NCBI RefSeq assembly: GCF_001639105.2
Contig: NZ_CP028903.1
Span: 523,837-574,123 of the forward strand
Length of the DNA stretch: 50,287 nucleotides
Direction of reading: 5' to 3'
From: Azospirillum humicireducens
GTDB lineage: Bacteria > Pseudomonadota > Alphaproteobacteria > Azospirillales > Azospirillaceae
A program made the translations under genes and the position numbers. Positions 35,682-45,459 of this stretch are shown one piece after another. Numbering within the stretch: position 1 is the first letter of the stretch; every line of letters starts with the position of its first letter. Below the pieces are notes generated by a model. It saw nothing but the letters and a program-made list of their open reading frames with translations. It was not told where the DNA came from and searched no databases.

Positions 35682-35990
35682 ATGACCCCCCGTCTCCTTG
35701 CGGAGCTTCTGGAACCGATCCTGACCGCCGCGGATGACGACGAAGAGGCCTTGTCCGAGGCCGTGAACCTGACCGCGGAAGCCATGGCGGCGCTTGGCGC
35801 CACCGTGCTCGATCCCGATGGGCAGCCGGCCCGCGGGGTGTCCGACGAACGAGCCGTCGTCGCCGCGCTCAACACCCATGCGCACAACCTGATGCGCGAC
35901 GGGCGGCTCGACGATGTCGTCGAGGCTCTGCAAGTGGCCGAACGGATCGGCCGCCTCGCCCATCTGCCGCACCACCCGCGGACTGTCTGA
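35682..35990 (+). CDS. Small acidic protein of unknown function
   Basis: 102 residues from the ATG at 35682, with GAGGA 8 nt upstream; an in-frame ATG at 35661 would add seven residues. I do not recognise a family. The sequence is acidic and helical: LLAELLEPILTAADDDEEAL, then SEAVNLTAEAMAALGATVLD, and a second half with AALNTHAHNLMRDGRLDDVV ending in EALQVAERIGRLAHLPHHP. There is no signal peptide or membrane segment. It precedes the trehalose/maltodextrin fusion gene by 132 nt on the same strand, but that gap has its own ribosome site, and no operon is proven. Confidence 0.6.
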   Translation: MTPRLLAELLEPILTAADDDEEALSEAVNLTAEAMAALGATVLDPDGQPARGVSDERAVVAALNTHAHNLMRDGRLDDVVEALQVAERIGRLAHLPHHPRTV

Positions 35991-36122
35991 CCACTCTTTC
36001 GGGAGACGGGCACGGTCGTTCGTGGAAGCGGCTTTGCGGGTGCGGAAACTCCGTCGCTCCGTGCTGCCCTCCATTCTGTTTGAGCGACGTGCCACCCAGC
36101 GCTCAACAGGGGAGGAGCCCTC

Positions 36123-39100
36123 GTGCCCACCGCGCCGCAGCCACACGCCCATTCGAACGTCCTGGCGAGCCCTCTGGACGGCGAGATCCTCTCGCGTCTT
36201 CAGGACTCCCTGTTGCCGGACCATCTCTTGACCCGCCGCTGGTACGCGGCCAAGGATGCCGGCCGGCCGGTTGTGCGCATCGTCGATGCCCTGCCGCTGC
36301 CCCTGCCCGGAGGTTCGCAGGCGCAGCTCTGCCTGCTGCGGGTCGAGCCGCCCGGGCGGGAGCCCCAGCTCTACCAGCTTCCCCTGATCCTCGACCGCGG
36401 CACGGGCGAGGATCCGTCGGTAATCATGGGAACGGAGGATCTGCCGGTCGCCGGCCGCCTGCGCGACGGCTATGCCGACGACGGGGTGGTCCGTGCGCTG
36501 CTGGGCGCCATGCTGCATCGCAACCTGAATGCAGGCGAAACGGCCTTGTCCCCCGGCCTCACCGCCGGCCACACCCGCGCCTGCGACGCGTTGGGCGACA
36601 GGCTCAACGCGGACGCCCCGCTGCACCGGATGACGGCGGAACAGTCCAACACCTCCATCCGCATCGGCGACGCCGCCATCCTGAAGGGTCTGCGCAAGCT
36701 GGAACCCGGCACCCATCCGGAACTGGAGGTCAGCCGCTTCCTGACCGAGGTGGCGCAGTTCCCCAACACCCCGGCCCTGCTGGGCTGGGTCGAGCGGGCC
36801 AACAGCTCCGGCTCCACCACGCTGTGCGTCATGCAGGCACTGGTGCCGGATGCCAGGGACGCCTGGGGCCATGTCACCGGCTACCTGAACGACCGCGTCG
36901 CCCGCTTCGACGACGACGAGGCGTCGCAGGCGGCCGATGCCGATAGTGTCGCCTTCCTGCGCCTGCTCGGCCAGCGGACGGCAGAGCTTCACCGGGCGCT
37001 CGCCACTCCCGGCGGCGGCGACGCCTTCACGCCCGAACCGGCGACGGTGGGGCGGCTGAAGGACTGGGCTGGCGGCGTGCGCACCCTGGCCAAGCGCGTG
37101 CTGGAACGGCTGCGCGCGGCGGCGCCGTCCCTCGACCCCGCCATTGCGCCTCAAGCCACGGCCCTCGCCGCCGGCGAAGCGGCGATGATGGCGCAGATCG
37201 ATGCGCTGATCCCCGCGACAGCCGACCTCAGCGCCATGCGCCTGCACGGGGACTATCACCTGGGACAGATTCTGGTGTCGCGCGGCGACGTGCAGATCGT
37301 CGATTTCGAAGGCGAGCCGATGCGTCCGCTGGCCGAACGGCGGGCCAAGCACTGCATCCTGCGCGATGTCGCCGGCATGCTGCGCTCCATCTCCTACGCC
37401 GCCGCCATGGCCCGCGACGCGATGCCCGGCGACCTCGACGGCCCGTCCCGCGACGCCCGCAAGGCGTGGCTGTCCTGGTGGGAAGGCGCGGCGTCGGCCG
37501 CTTTCCTCGACGGCTACCGCAACGCCATCGGCGACTGCCCCGGCTTCCCGCAAGACGCGCGGGCGGCCCCCATGCTGCTGAAGCTGTTCCTGCTGGAGAA
37601 GGCGCTGTACGAGGTCGGCTACGAGCTTGCCAACCGGCCGGACTGGGTGGCGATTCCGTTGGCCGGCGTCACCGCCATCATCCGCGCCGATGCCGGGCCG
37701 GAGATCGCCAGCCGCGACCGTGACCGCATCGCCCCGGTGGACGAGCGCCGCCGCTGCCATTCCATGCCCTTCGGGGCGGAGGTGCAGGCCGACGGTTCCG
37801 TCCGCTTTTCGATCTGGGCGCCGACGGCGGCGTCCGTCCTGCTGTCGCTCGACGATGGCGGCCCGCCGGTGTCGATGGAGAACCAGGGCGACGGCTGGTT
37901 CAGCCTGACCACCGCACGGGCGCAGGCGGGCAGCCGCTACCGCTTCGTCCTGCCGGACGGGCTGGCGGTGCCGGATCCGGCCTCGCGCTACCAGCCGGAT
38001 GACGTGCATGGCCTTTCGGAGGTGATCGACCCCGGCCTCCATGCCTGGACCGATGCCGCCTGGACCGGCCGGCCCTGGCACGAGACGGTGCTTTACGAGC
38101 TGCATGTCGGCACCTTCACGGAGGAAGGCACCTTCCTGTCGGCCATCGAACGGCTCGACGATCTGGTCGAATTGGGCATCACCGCCATCGAGCTGATGCC
38201 GGTGGCCGACTTCCCCGGCTCCCGCAATTGGGGTTATGACGGCGTGCTGCCCTTCGCCCCCGACAGCGCCTATGGCCGGCCGGAGGATTTGAAGAGTCTG
38301 GTGCAGGAGGCGCACGCCCGCGGGCTGATGGTCTTCCTCGATGTCGTCTACAACCACTTCGGACCGGAGGGGAACTACCTCCACGCTTTCGCCGACAGCT
38401 TCTTCACCGACCGCCACAAGACGCCCTGGGGGGCGGCGATCAATGTCGATGGCGAGCGCAGCGGATCGGTCCGCGACTTCTTCATCCACAACGCGCTCTA
38501 TTGGCTGGAGGAGTTCCATCTCGACGGCCTGCGGCTGGACGCCGTCCACGCCATCATCGACGACAGCGACCGCCATGTGCTGGAGGAATTGGCGGAGCGG
38601 GTGCACAGCCATTTCCAGAGCCAGCGCCATGTCCATCTGGTGCTGGAGAACGACGCCAACCAGGCGCGCTTCCTGGCCCGCCACCGCGAGGGCGACCCGC
38701 TCTGGCACTCCGCCCAATGGAACGACGACCTGCACCACTGCCTGCACAGCGCGGCGACCGGCGAGGGTGGCGGCTACTACGCCGACTACGCCCATGATCC
38801 GGCCAAATGGGGCCGCGCCCTGGCGGAGGGCTTCGCCTTCCAGGGCGACCCGTCGGCCTACCGCGACGGCGAGCTGCGCGGGGAGCCGTCGGCCCATCTG
38901 CCGCCGAGCGCCTTCGTCACCTTCATCCAGAATCACGACCAGATCGGCAACCGCGCCTTCGGCGAACGCATCTCCCACATCGCCAAGCCCGAAGCTGTGC
39001 GCGCGGCGACCATCCTCTATCTGCTCGGTCCCGGCATTCCCATGCTGTTCATGGGCGAGGAATGGGCGTCGGCCAAGCCCTTCCCCTTCTTCTGCGACTT

Positions 39101-41729
39101 CGGCGAGGAATTGGCGGAAGCCGTGCGCAAGGGGCGGGCGGAGGAGTTCGCCAAATTCCCCGAATTCCAGGACCCCGACGCCCGCGCCCGCATCCCCGAT
39201 CCCACCGCGCCGGAAACGGCAGAATCGGCCAGGCTTGATTGGGAGGCCCGTGAGACGGGCGAGCATGCCGATTGGCTCGACTGGTATCGCCGGGCCCTCG
39301 CCTTGCGGCGGGCGGAGATCGTGCCGCGGCTCGACGGCGTTCCCGGCGGCGCATCCAGCCATTGCGTGGTCGGCAAGACCGGCCTGACCGTCTGCTGGAC
39401 GCTGGGCGACGGCAGCCGGCTGCATGCCTTCGCCAATCTGGCCGATTCGTCGGCTTCCGGCTTCCCCGAGGCCACGGGCCGCGTTCTGTGGACCGAGGGC
39501 GCCGGGCTGACCGGCGATACGCTCGGCCCCTGGTCGGTGGTTCTGTGGTTGGAGGACGCCTCGGCGCTCGACCGCTTGGCCGACCGCATGGGGATCGAAC
39601 GCTCCTTCGACAACGCAGCCGGGGAGACGGTGACGGCCAGCGGGGAGACCATTCGCGCCCTGTTATCGGCGATGGGGGTCGAGGCGGGGGACGAGGCCGC
39701 CGCGCTTGCCCTTCTCGACCGGCTTGACGAGGAGGACTATAGCCGCGCCCTGCCCCCGGTGGTTGTCCGCCGCGCCGGGGAGGCGGTGACTGCACCGGTC
39801 ACCCTGCCCCACGGCACCCGCACCCTGCGCTATACCCTGACACTGGAAAGCGGGGAGACGCAGAGCGGCGTGGTCGGCTTCGGCAGCCTGCCGCGCTGCC
39901 GCTGCATCACCGTCGGCGACGTGACCTATGCCGAGCGGCGCCTGCCGCTGGGAAAGCTGGACAAGGCCGGCTACCACACGCTGCGGGTGGAGACGGAGCA
40001 TGGCGTGGCGGAAACCCGGCTGGTCCTGGCACCGTCCCGCTGCCATCTGCCGACGTCGATGCTGGTGGGTGAGAAGCTGTGGGGCCTGTCGGCGCAGCTC
40101 TACACCCTGCGCAGCGACCGCAACTGGGGCATCGGCGATTTCGGCGATTTGCGGACGCTGGCCGACATCGCGGCGGCGCGCGGGGCCGCGGTGATCGGGC
40201 TGAATCCGCTCCATGCCATGTTCCTCGACAATCCCGAGCATGCCAGCCCCTATTCCCCGGCCAGCCGGCTGTTTTTGAACCCGCTCTATATCGACGTCAC
40301 CGCGGTCCCGGAGTTCCTGGACGACGCCGATCTGCGGAAGGAGGTTGCTTCGCCCGGCTTCCGGCAGGCGCTGGAGGCGGCGCGTGCCTCGGCCAATGTC
40401 GACTACACCGCGGTGTCCAGGCTGAAGCTGCCGATCCTGGACAAGCTGTTCCTTCGTTTCCAGGCGTCGGCCAAGCCGGACCGCCGCGCCGCCTTCGATT
40501 CCTTCCGGACCGAGGGCGGCATCGGGCTGACACGCTTCGCCACCTTCCAGGCCCTGCGCGAACATTTCGCGCAGGAGGGCAAGGCCGATTGGCACCGATG
40601 GCCGGCGGACTACCATGACGCCACGGCGCCAGCGGTGGAGCGCTTCGCCGAGGAGCAGTCCGGCCGCGTCGCCTATTTTGCCTGGCTGCAATGGCTGGCG
40701 GACGACCAGCTGCGTCTGGCGGCGGAACGGGCGGCCGAACTCGGCATGGCCATCGGCTTCTACCGCGACCTTGCGGTCGGAGCCGATGCCAGCGGAGCGG
40801 AAACCTGGATGACGCCGCAGGCGGTGGTGGACGCCGCCCATGTCGGCGCCCCGCCCGACCTGTTCAACCCCGCCGGCCAGGATTGGGGGCTGCCGCCCTT
40901 CCACCCGCGGGCCTTGCGCGATGCCGGCTATCGGCCCTTCATCGATCTGGTCCGCGCCAACATGCGCCATGCCGGTGCGCTGCGCATCGACCATGCGATG
41001 GCGCTTCAGCATGTCTATTGGATCCCCGACGGCCACCCGCCGGGCGAGGGCGCCTATGTCGGCTATCCGATGGAGGATCTGCTGGGCATCCTGGCGCTGG
41101 AGAGCCAACGTCACCGCTGTCTCGTCGTCGGCGAGGATCTGGGCACCGTGCCCGCGGGATTCCGCGAGCGGATGACCGCGGTCGGGGTGCTGAGCTACCG
41201 CGTCGTCTTCTTCGAATGGACCGAGGACGGCGCTTTCAAAGGGCCGGACGAGTATCCGGAGCTGGCGCTCGCCACCATCGGCAGCCACGATCTCGCCACC
41301 CTGCGCGGTTGGTGGGAAAGCGACGACATCGCGTTGAAGGCCGAAAAGGGGCTCTACCCGGCGGATGACGAGGAGGAAAAGCAGCAAACCCGTCGGTCGG
41401 CCGACCGCGGCGCCCTGGTCGATGCGCTGCGCGCCGCCGGGATCGCTCTGCCTGCCGGCTTCGGGCCGGACAGCCCCCATGACGAGGCGCTTGACCTTGC
41501 CGTGCATGCCTTCCTCGCCCGGACCAACGCCGCTCTGGCTGTGGCACAGCTGGACGACCTGACCCGCGAGCGCGAGCAGGTCAACCTGCCCGGCACCACC
41601 GACCAGTACCCCAACTGGCGCCGCAAGCTGTCGATGACGCTGGAGGAACTGGCCGACGCGCCGGAACCGGCGGCGGTCGCCGACATCCTGGCTGCGGCGC
41701 GCCCATCCGCCGCCCCCGCCCGCCGTTGA
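36123..41729 (+). CDS. treZ-malQ: Maltokinase-TreZ-MalQ trifunctional fusion
   Basis: 1868 residues from a GTG at 36123 behind GGGGAGGAG. Part 1 (about 1-530) is a maltokinase: LRLHGDYHLGQ pattern as MRLHGDYHLGQILVSRGD (Asp377), IVDFEGEPMRPLAERR (Asp394), CILRDVAGMLRSISYAA; it makes maltose 1-phosphate. Part 2 (about 545-1145) is maltooligosyltrehalose trehalohydrolase, GH13: GLRLDAVHAI (nucleophile Asp806), LVLENDANQ (acid/base Glu842), FIQNHDQIGNRA (Asp939); it releases trehalose. Part 3 (about 1150-1868) is 4-alpha-glucanotransferase, GH77: LRIDHAMALQHVYW (Asp1623), VVGEDLGTVP (Glu1671), IGSHDLATLRGWW (Asp1723). All catalytic residues are present, so all three parts should be active. Maltokinase is usually separate or fused to TreS; fusion to TreZ and MalQ is unusual. 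TreY follows 39 nt downstream. Confidence 0.92.
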   Translation: MPTAPQPHAHSNVLASPLDGEILSRLQDSLLPDHLLTRRWYAAKDAGRPVVRIVDALPLPLPGGSQAQLCLLRVEPPGREPQLYQLPLILDRGTGEDPSVIMGTEDLPVAGRLRDGYADDGVVRALLGAMLHRNLNAGETALSPGLTAGHTRACDALGDRLNADAPLHRMTAEQSNTSIRIGDAAILKGLRKLEPGTHPELEVSRFLTEVAQFPNTPALLGWVERANSSGSTTLCVMQALVPDARDAWGHVTGYLNDRVARFDDDEASQAADADSVAFLRLLGQRTAELHRALATPGGGDAFTPEPATVGRLKDWAGGVRTLAKRVLERLRAAAPSLDPAIAPQATALAAGEAAMMAQIDALIPATADLSAMRLHGDYHLGQILVSRGDVQIVDFEGEPMRPLAERRAKHCILRDVAGMLRSISYAAAMARDAMPGDLDGPSRDARKAWLSWWEGAASAAFLDGYRNAIGDCPGFPQDARAAPMLLKLFLLEKALYEVGYELANRPDWVAIPLAGVTAIIRADAGPEIASRDRDRIAPVDERRRCHSMPFGAEVQADGSVRFSIWAPTAASVLLSLDDGGPPVSMENQGDGWFSLTTARAQAGSRYRFVLPDGLAVPDPASRYQPDDVHGLSEVIDPGLHAWTDAAWTGRPWHETVLYELHVGTFTEEGTFLSAIERLDDLVELGITAIELMPVADFPGSRNWGYDGVLPFAPDSAYGRPEDLKSLVQEAHARGLMVFLDVVYNHFGPEGNYLHAFADSFFTDRHKTPWGAAINVDGERSGSVRDFFIHNALYWLEEFHLDGLRLDAVHAIIDDSDRHVLEELAERVHSHFQSQRHVHLVLENDANQARFLARHREGDPLWHSAQWNDDLHHCLHSAATGEGGGYYADYAHDPAKWGRALAEGFAFQGDPSAYRDGELRGEPSAHLPPSAFVTFIQNHDQIGNRAFGERISHIAKPEAVRAATILYLLGPGIPMLFMGEEWASAKPFPFFCDFGEELAEAVRKGRAEEFAKFPEFQDPDARARIPDPTAPETAESARLDWEARETGEHADWLDWYRRALALRRAEIVPRLDGVPGGASSHCVVGKTGLTVCWTLGDGSRLHAFANLADSSASGFPEATGRVLWTEGAGLTGDTLGPWSVVLWLEDASALDRLADRMGIERSFDNAAGETVTASGETIRALLSAMGVEAGDEAAALALLDRLDEEDYSRALPPVVVRRAGEAVTAPVTLPHGTRTLRYTLTLESGETQSGVVGFGSLPRCRCITVGDVTYAERRLPLGKLDKAGYHTLRVETEHGVAETRLVLAPSRCHLPTSMLVGEKLWGLSAQLYTLRSDRNWGIGDFGDLRTLADIAAARGAAVIGLNPLHAMFLDNPEHASPYSPASRLFLNPLYIDVTAVPEFLDDADLRKEVASPGFRQALEAARASANVDYTAVSRLKLPILDKLFLRFQASAKPDRRAAFDSFRTEGGIGLTRFATFQALREHFAQEGKADWHRWPADYHDATAPAVERFAEEQSGRVAYFAWLQWLADDQLRLAAERAAELGMAIGFYRDLAVGADASGAETWMTPQAVVDAAHVGAPPDLFNPAGQDWGLPPFHPRALRDAGYRPFIDLVRANMRHAGALRIDHAMALQHVYWIPDGHPPGEGAYVGYPMEDLLGILALESQRHRCLVVGEDLGTVPAGFRERMTAVGVLSYRVVFFEWTEDGAFKGPDEYPELALATIGSHDLATLRGWWESDDIALKAEKGLYPADDEEEKQQTRRSADRGALVDALRAAGIALPAGFGPDSPHDEALDLAVHAFLARTNAALAVAQLDDLTREREQVNLPGTTDQYPNWRRKLSMTLEELADAPEPAAVADILAAARPSAAPARR

Positions 41730-41768
41730 TCTAAATACGCCACTCCATACTCCGAGGAGCACACACCC

Positions 41769-44549
41769 ATGGCCCCCGCCGCCGGCAAGCCCATCCCTCG
41801 TGCGACGTACCGGGTCCAACTGAATGGCGAGTTCGGCTTCGGCCGCACCGCTGCCATCGCCGACTATATCGCCCGGCTGGGTGTCAGCCATCTCTATGCC
41901 TCCCCCTACATGAAGGCGCGGCCGGGCAGCACCCACGGCTACGACATCGTCAACCACAACGAGTTGAGTCCGGAGGTCGGCGACCAGACCGATTTCCGCG
42001 ATCTGGTGGAGGCGCTGAAGCGCAACAACCTCGGCCAGATCCTGGACTTCGTGCCCAATCATATGGGTGTCGGCGGGTCGGACAATGAATGGTGGTTGAA
42101 TGTGTTGGAGTGGGGGCCTGATAGCCCGTATGCCGGGTATTTCGACATCGAATGGGACTCCGACTACCGCTATCTCCAAGGCAAGCTGCTGGTGCCCTTC
42201 CTGGGCGACCAGTATGGCGCGGTGCTGGTGTCGGGCGGGCTGGAGCTGCGCTTCGACAAGGAGACCGGCAGCTTCGCGGTTTGGGCCTATGGCAGCCACA
42301 AGCTGCCGGTTCGGCCGCAGGATTACGGCACCATACTCGGCAGCGACCACCCGGATCTGGAGCGGATCGGCGACGCGTTCGCCCATCTCGCCTATGCCCG
42401 GCCCCACCAGATCGCGCGGGCCGGCGTTCAGAAGGTGGAACTGGCGACACTGGTGGCGACACGGCCGGACGTGGCCGATGCGATCAACCAGCGGCTGTCC
42501 GTCTTCCGAGGCTATCAGGGAGAAATCGACAGCTGGAGCCATCTGCACGCGTTGATCGCCTGCCAGAACTGGCGGGTCGCCTATTTCAAGGTGGCGGCCG
42601 ACGACATCAATTACCGCCGCTTCTTCAACATCAATGAACTGGCCGGACTGCGCATGGACGAGCCGGAGCTGTTCGACGTCGCCCACCGCATGGTGCTGGG
42701 GATGGTGGAGGACGGCACGCTCGACGGCATCCGCATCGACCACATCGACGGGCTGATCGACCCCAAGGGCTATTGCGAGCGGCTGGTCGCGGCGGCGTGC
42801 AAGCCCTTCTATCTGGTGGTGGAGAAGATCCTGGCCCGGCATGAGCGGCTGCGCGAGGATTGGCCGATCGACGGCACCACCGGTTACGAGTTCGCCAACC
42901 TGATGGGCGGCCTGTTCGTCGATCCCAAGGCGGAGGAGGCCTTCACCCGCCTCTATGCCGACTTCATCGGCCAGCGCGACGATTTCGAAGAGGTGGTGCG
43001 GCAGTGCAAGATCCGAATCATGGAAAGCGAGATGGCGAGCGAGCTGAACGTGCTGTCGCGCAAGGCGGCGCGCATCGCCCGCTCCAACCCGGCCACCGCC
43101 GATTTCACCGCCAACATCCTGCATCAGGCGTTGAAGGAGACCATCGCCCGCTTCCCGGTCTACCGCACCTATGTCGATGGCGGCGTGCCGAGCGATCTGG
43201 ACCGCCGTGACATCGACTGGGCGATCTCCCGGGCACGGCGGGCCGACCAGGGACCGGACGGCTCGGTCTATGATTTCCTGCAGCGGCTGCTGACCAGCGA
43301 TCTGGTGGCGGCACCCAAGAGCGGCTACAGCCACCGGCAGGTCACCCGCTTCGCCATGCGGTTCCAGCAGTATAGCGGGCCGGTGATGGCCAAGGGGCTG
43401 GAGGACACCGCCTTCTACCGCTACAACCGGCTGGCGGCGCTGAACGAGGTCGGCGGCCATCCCGACCATTTCGGCGTCAGCGTCTCCGCCTTCCACCGGG
43501 CCAACCAGGACCGCGCCCGCAACTGGCCGGGCAACATGCTGGCCAGCACCACCCACGACACCAAGCGTGGCGAGGACACCCGCGCCCGCCTCTACGCCCT
43601 GTCGGAGATGCCGGAGGAATGGGAACGGCAGGTCCAGACCTGGAGCCGGCTGCTGCGCGCCCGTCGCGGCGACGTTGAGGGCACCGCTCCCCCCGACCGC
43701 AACGATGAGTATCTGTTCTACCAGCTGCTGCTCGGCGCCTGGCCGGCGGAATTGACCGGTGCGACGGTCGAGCGGATCGAACAGCCGGCGATGACCGCCT
43801 TCGCCGAGCGCATCGTCGGTGCCATGACCAAATCGATGCGCGAGGCCAAGGTCCATTCGACCTGGGCCGCACCCAACGAGGCCTATGAGGGGGCGGTCGT
43901 CAGCTTCATTCACGATGCGCTCGATGTGACCCGGCGCAACGCCTTCCTGGAGGCCTTTCTGCCCTTCCAGGCGGCGCTGGCGCGCATCGGCATGGTCAAC
44001 GGGCTGTCCCAGACCCTGCTGAAGCTGACCAGCCCCGGCGTGCCCGACATCTATCAGGGCTGCGAGCTGTGGAATCTCAGCCTCGTCGATCCCGACAACC
44101 GGCTGCCGGTGGATTACGATGCCCGCCGCACGCTGCTTGAGGAGGTGGAGGGGGTCGTGGAGCGCGGCGCCGTCTCAACCCTGCTGGAGCGCTGGACCGA
44201 CGGTGCGGTGAAGCTGGCGGTGACCCGGCAGGCGCTGGCTGTGCGGGCGGAGAAGCCGGAGGTCTTCAGTGCAGGCGAGTATCTGCCGCTGGACGCCACC
44301 GGCGACCGTGCCGACCATGTGGTCGCCTATGCCCGCCGGGCCGGCGACGACACGGTGCTGGTGGCGGTGCCCAGGCTGGTCGGACAGTTGGGAGAGGCGC
44401 CCGACTGGGGCAATACCGCCATCCCGCTGCCGCGCGGCACCCGCTGGCGCAACCGCCTGACCGGCGCGGACGTGGAGGGCGGCGACGCGGTTTCCGCCGG
44501 GACTTTGTTTGCCGACCTTCCGGTCGCCCTTCTGTCGCGGGAGGGGTGA
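41769..44549 (+). CDS. treY: Maltooligosyltrehalose synthase (TreY)
   Basis: 926 residues, slightly longer than many TreY proteins. GAGGAG precedes the ATG at 41769. TreY turns the reducing-end bond of a maltodextrin into a trehalose linkage; TreZ, in the fusion just upstream, then releases trehalose. GH13_26 landmarks: YLGVSHLYASPYMKARPGS-like sequence as LGVSHLYASPYMKARPGSTH, DFVPNHMGVGGSDNEWWLNV, GIRIDHIDGLIDPKGY (nucleophile Asp324), LVVEKILARHERL (acid/base Glu352) and STTHDTKRGEDTRARL (Asp597). The C-terminal part ends with a beta-domain (PRGTRWRNRLTGADVEGGDA). It lies 39 nt after the fusion gene and is surely cotranscribed with it. Confidence 0.95.
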   Translation: MAPAAGKPIPRATYRVQLNGEFGFGRTAAIADYIARLGVSHLYASPYMKARPGSTHGYDIVNHNELSPEVGDQTDFRDLVEALKRNNLGQILDFVPNHMGVGGSDNEWWLNVLEWGPDSPYAGYFDIEWDSDYRYLQGKLLVPFLGDQYGAVLVSGGLELRFDKETGSFAVWAYGSHKLPVRPQDYGTILGSDHPDLERIGDAFAHLAYARPHQIARAGVQKVELATLVATRPDVADAINQRLSVFRGYQGEIDSWSHLHALIACQNWRVAYFKVAADDINYRRFFNINELAGLRMDEPELFDVAHRMVLGMVEDGTLDGIRIDHIDGLIDPKGYCERLVAAACKPFYLVVEKILARHERLREDWPIDGTTGYEFANLMGGLFVDPKAEEAFTRLYADFIGQRDDFEEVVRQCKIRIMESEMASELNVLSRKAARIARSNPATADFTANILHQALKETIARFPVYRTYVDGGVPSDLDRRDIDWAISRARRADQGPDGSVYDFLQRLLTSDLVAAPKSGYSHRQVTRFAMRFQQYSGPVMAKGLEDTAFYRYNRLAALNEVGGHPDHFGVSVSAFHRANQDRARNWPGNMLASTTHDTKRGEDTRARLYALSEMPEEWERQVQTWSRLLRARRGDVEGTAPPDRNDEYLFYQLLLGAWPAELTGATVERIEQPAMTAFAERIVGAMTKSMREAKVHSTWAAPNEAYEGAVVSFIHDALDVTRRNAFLEAFLPFQAALARIGMVNGLSQTLLKLTSPGVPDIYQGCELWNLSLVDPDNRLPVDYDARRTLLEEVEGVVERGAVSTLLERWTDGAVKLAVTRQALAVRAEKPEVFSAGEYLPLDATGDRADHVVAYARRAGDDTVLVAVPRLVGQLGEAPDWGNTAIPLPRGTRWRNRLTGADVEGGDAVSAGTLFADLPVALLSREG

Positions 44550-44730
44550 GGGGCGCAGCAGACCTTGCTCCTGATCATCAGTCCCCGGCCATCGGTGATG
44601 GAAAAGGGCGCCTGCCGGGTCCGTCCCCGTATTCCACCCCACCAACAACGGCCGGGCGGAGTGATCCCGCCAAATTCGATCCGGCCCCGAAGCGTCCGCC
44701 GATGCGCCGACCGGGATGCGCCGAAAACGA

Positions 44731-44758
44731 AAAACGCCCACCGGATGGCGGGCGCTTT
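44731..44758 (-). terminator. Intrinsic terminator of the response regulator gene
   Basis: AAAACGCCCACC (44731-44742) pairs with GGCGGGCGCTTT (44747-44758) around GGAT. The two imperfect positions become G-U pairs in the minus-strand RNA, and a run of U follows on that strand (the AAAA at 44731 and beyond). It lies 25 nt after the stop of the minus-strand regulator gene and could also help end the convergent treY transcript. Confidence 0.8.
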
Positions 44759-44783
44759 CGAAGGTTGGCTTTCCGTGTGCGGT

Positions 44784-45230
44784 TCAGGCCGAGCGTACCT
44801 TGGGAAGGCCGGCGGTGAAGGGGGCGGACCCGTGGAAGATCTCCAGCGCGTCCGGCTTGGAGGACGGGCGCAGGCCGCCCAGGATTTCCCCGACGGCGCC
44901 GATGGCCTGGACCAGCGCGTCCGGCATCACCGGCTTGCGCAGCAGACCCATGGCGAAGCTGCGGGCCTCCGCCGCATGGTGATCGAAACCGGTCATCAAC
45001 AGCGACGGAATGCCATTCTCCTGCCACAGCCGCCGGGCCAGCACGAGGCCGTTCTCCCCACCGGCGAGATTGACGTCGACCAGCGCCAGGTCGGGACACT
45101 CGCGGGCACCGACCCGCGCGGCCTTGGCGGCATCGCGCAGGGGGCCGACCACGGTGTAGCCCGCATTCTCCAGAACGGCCTTCACGGCCGGACCGATCAG
45201 CGGATCGTCCTCGACGACAAGCAACTTCAA
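44784..45230 (-). CDS. Single-domain response regulator (CheY-like receiver)
   Basis: 148 residues from a TTG at 45230; the nearest upstream ATG (45238) runs into a stop after three codons, and AAGGGAG lies about 10 nt before the TTG. One receiver domain: LLVVEDDPLIG (acidic pocket), phospho-acceptor Asp52 in LALVDVNLAGGENG, the conserved Thr in LLMTGFDHH and the Lys in LLRKPV. The C-terminal 35 residues have no output domain. It should relay or buffer phosphate from a histidine kinase not in this window. The Asp-Val-Asn-Leu active-site version is common among regulators paired with HWE/HisKA2 kinases in alphaproteobacteria. A possible EcfG-type promoter lies upstream at 45315-45339, and an intrinsic terminator follows. 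Confidence 0.85.
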   Translation of the reverse strand: MKLLVVEDDPLIGPAVKAVLENAGYTVVGPLRDAAKAARVGARECPDLALVDVNLAGGENGLVLARRLWQENGIPSLLMTGFDHHAAEARSFAMGLLRKPVMPDALVQAIGAVGEILGGLRPSSKPDALEIFHGSAPFTAGLPKVRSA

Positions 45231-45314
45231 GACGGCATGCTCCCTTGATCTAACCGAGCGGGCTTATAGCCCGCCCCGTCCGGTTTTCGAAGCCCGTTCG
45301 GCTTCGATCCACTG

Positions 45315-45339
45315 AACCGCCCATGTTTGTCGCGGTTCC
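45315..45339 (-). promoter_or_regulatory. Possible EcfG-type stress promoter of the response regulator
   Basis: On the minus strand GGAAC (45339-45335) is followed after 17 nt by GTT (45317-45315), the pattern of the alphaproteobacterial general stress sigma factor EcfG. It would start transcription about 80 nt before the regulator gene. The same stretch is an inverted repeat (GAACCGC and GCGGTTC, 11 nt apart), so a repressor site is an alternative. Confidence 0.45.
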
Positions 45340-45459
45340 GCCCCGTTCAAGAGGTCGAAGGGGTACCCCCTTCCGATCATAGGGTTTCACCGAACATCCG
45401 GTTTGGAAACATACACCATTGCCGCCTGTTTTACCCGTACGCGTGAGAGGAAAGAAGCC

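Noticed and set aside
39568..39740. Possible gene boundary between TreZ and MalQ
   Set aside because: No stop codon or ribosome site with a start was seen; the frame continues into the normal MalQ N-terminal helices, so a true fusion is the better reading.
39663..43913. 1416-codon minus-strand frame opposite MalQ and TreY
   Set aside because: It runs across two genes with complete catalytic motifs on the plus strand and has no recognisable domain.
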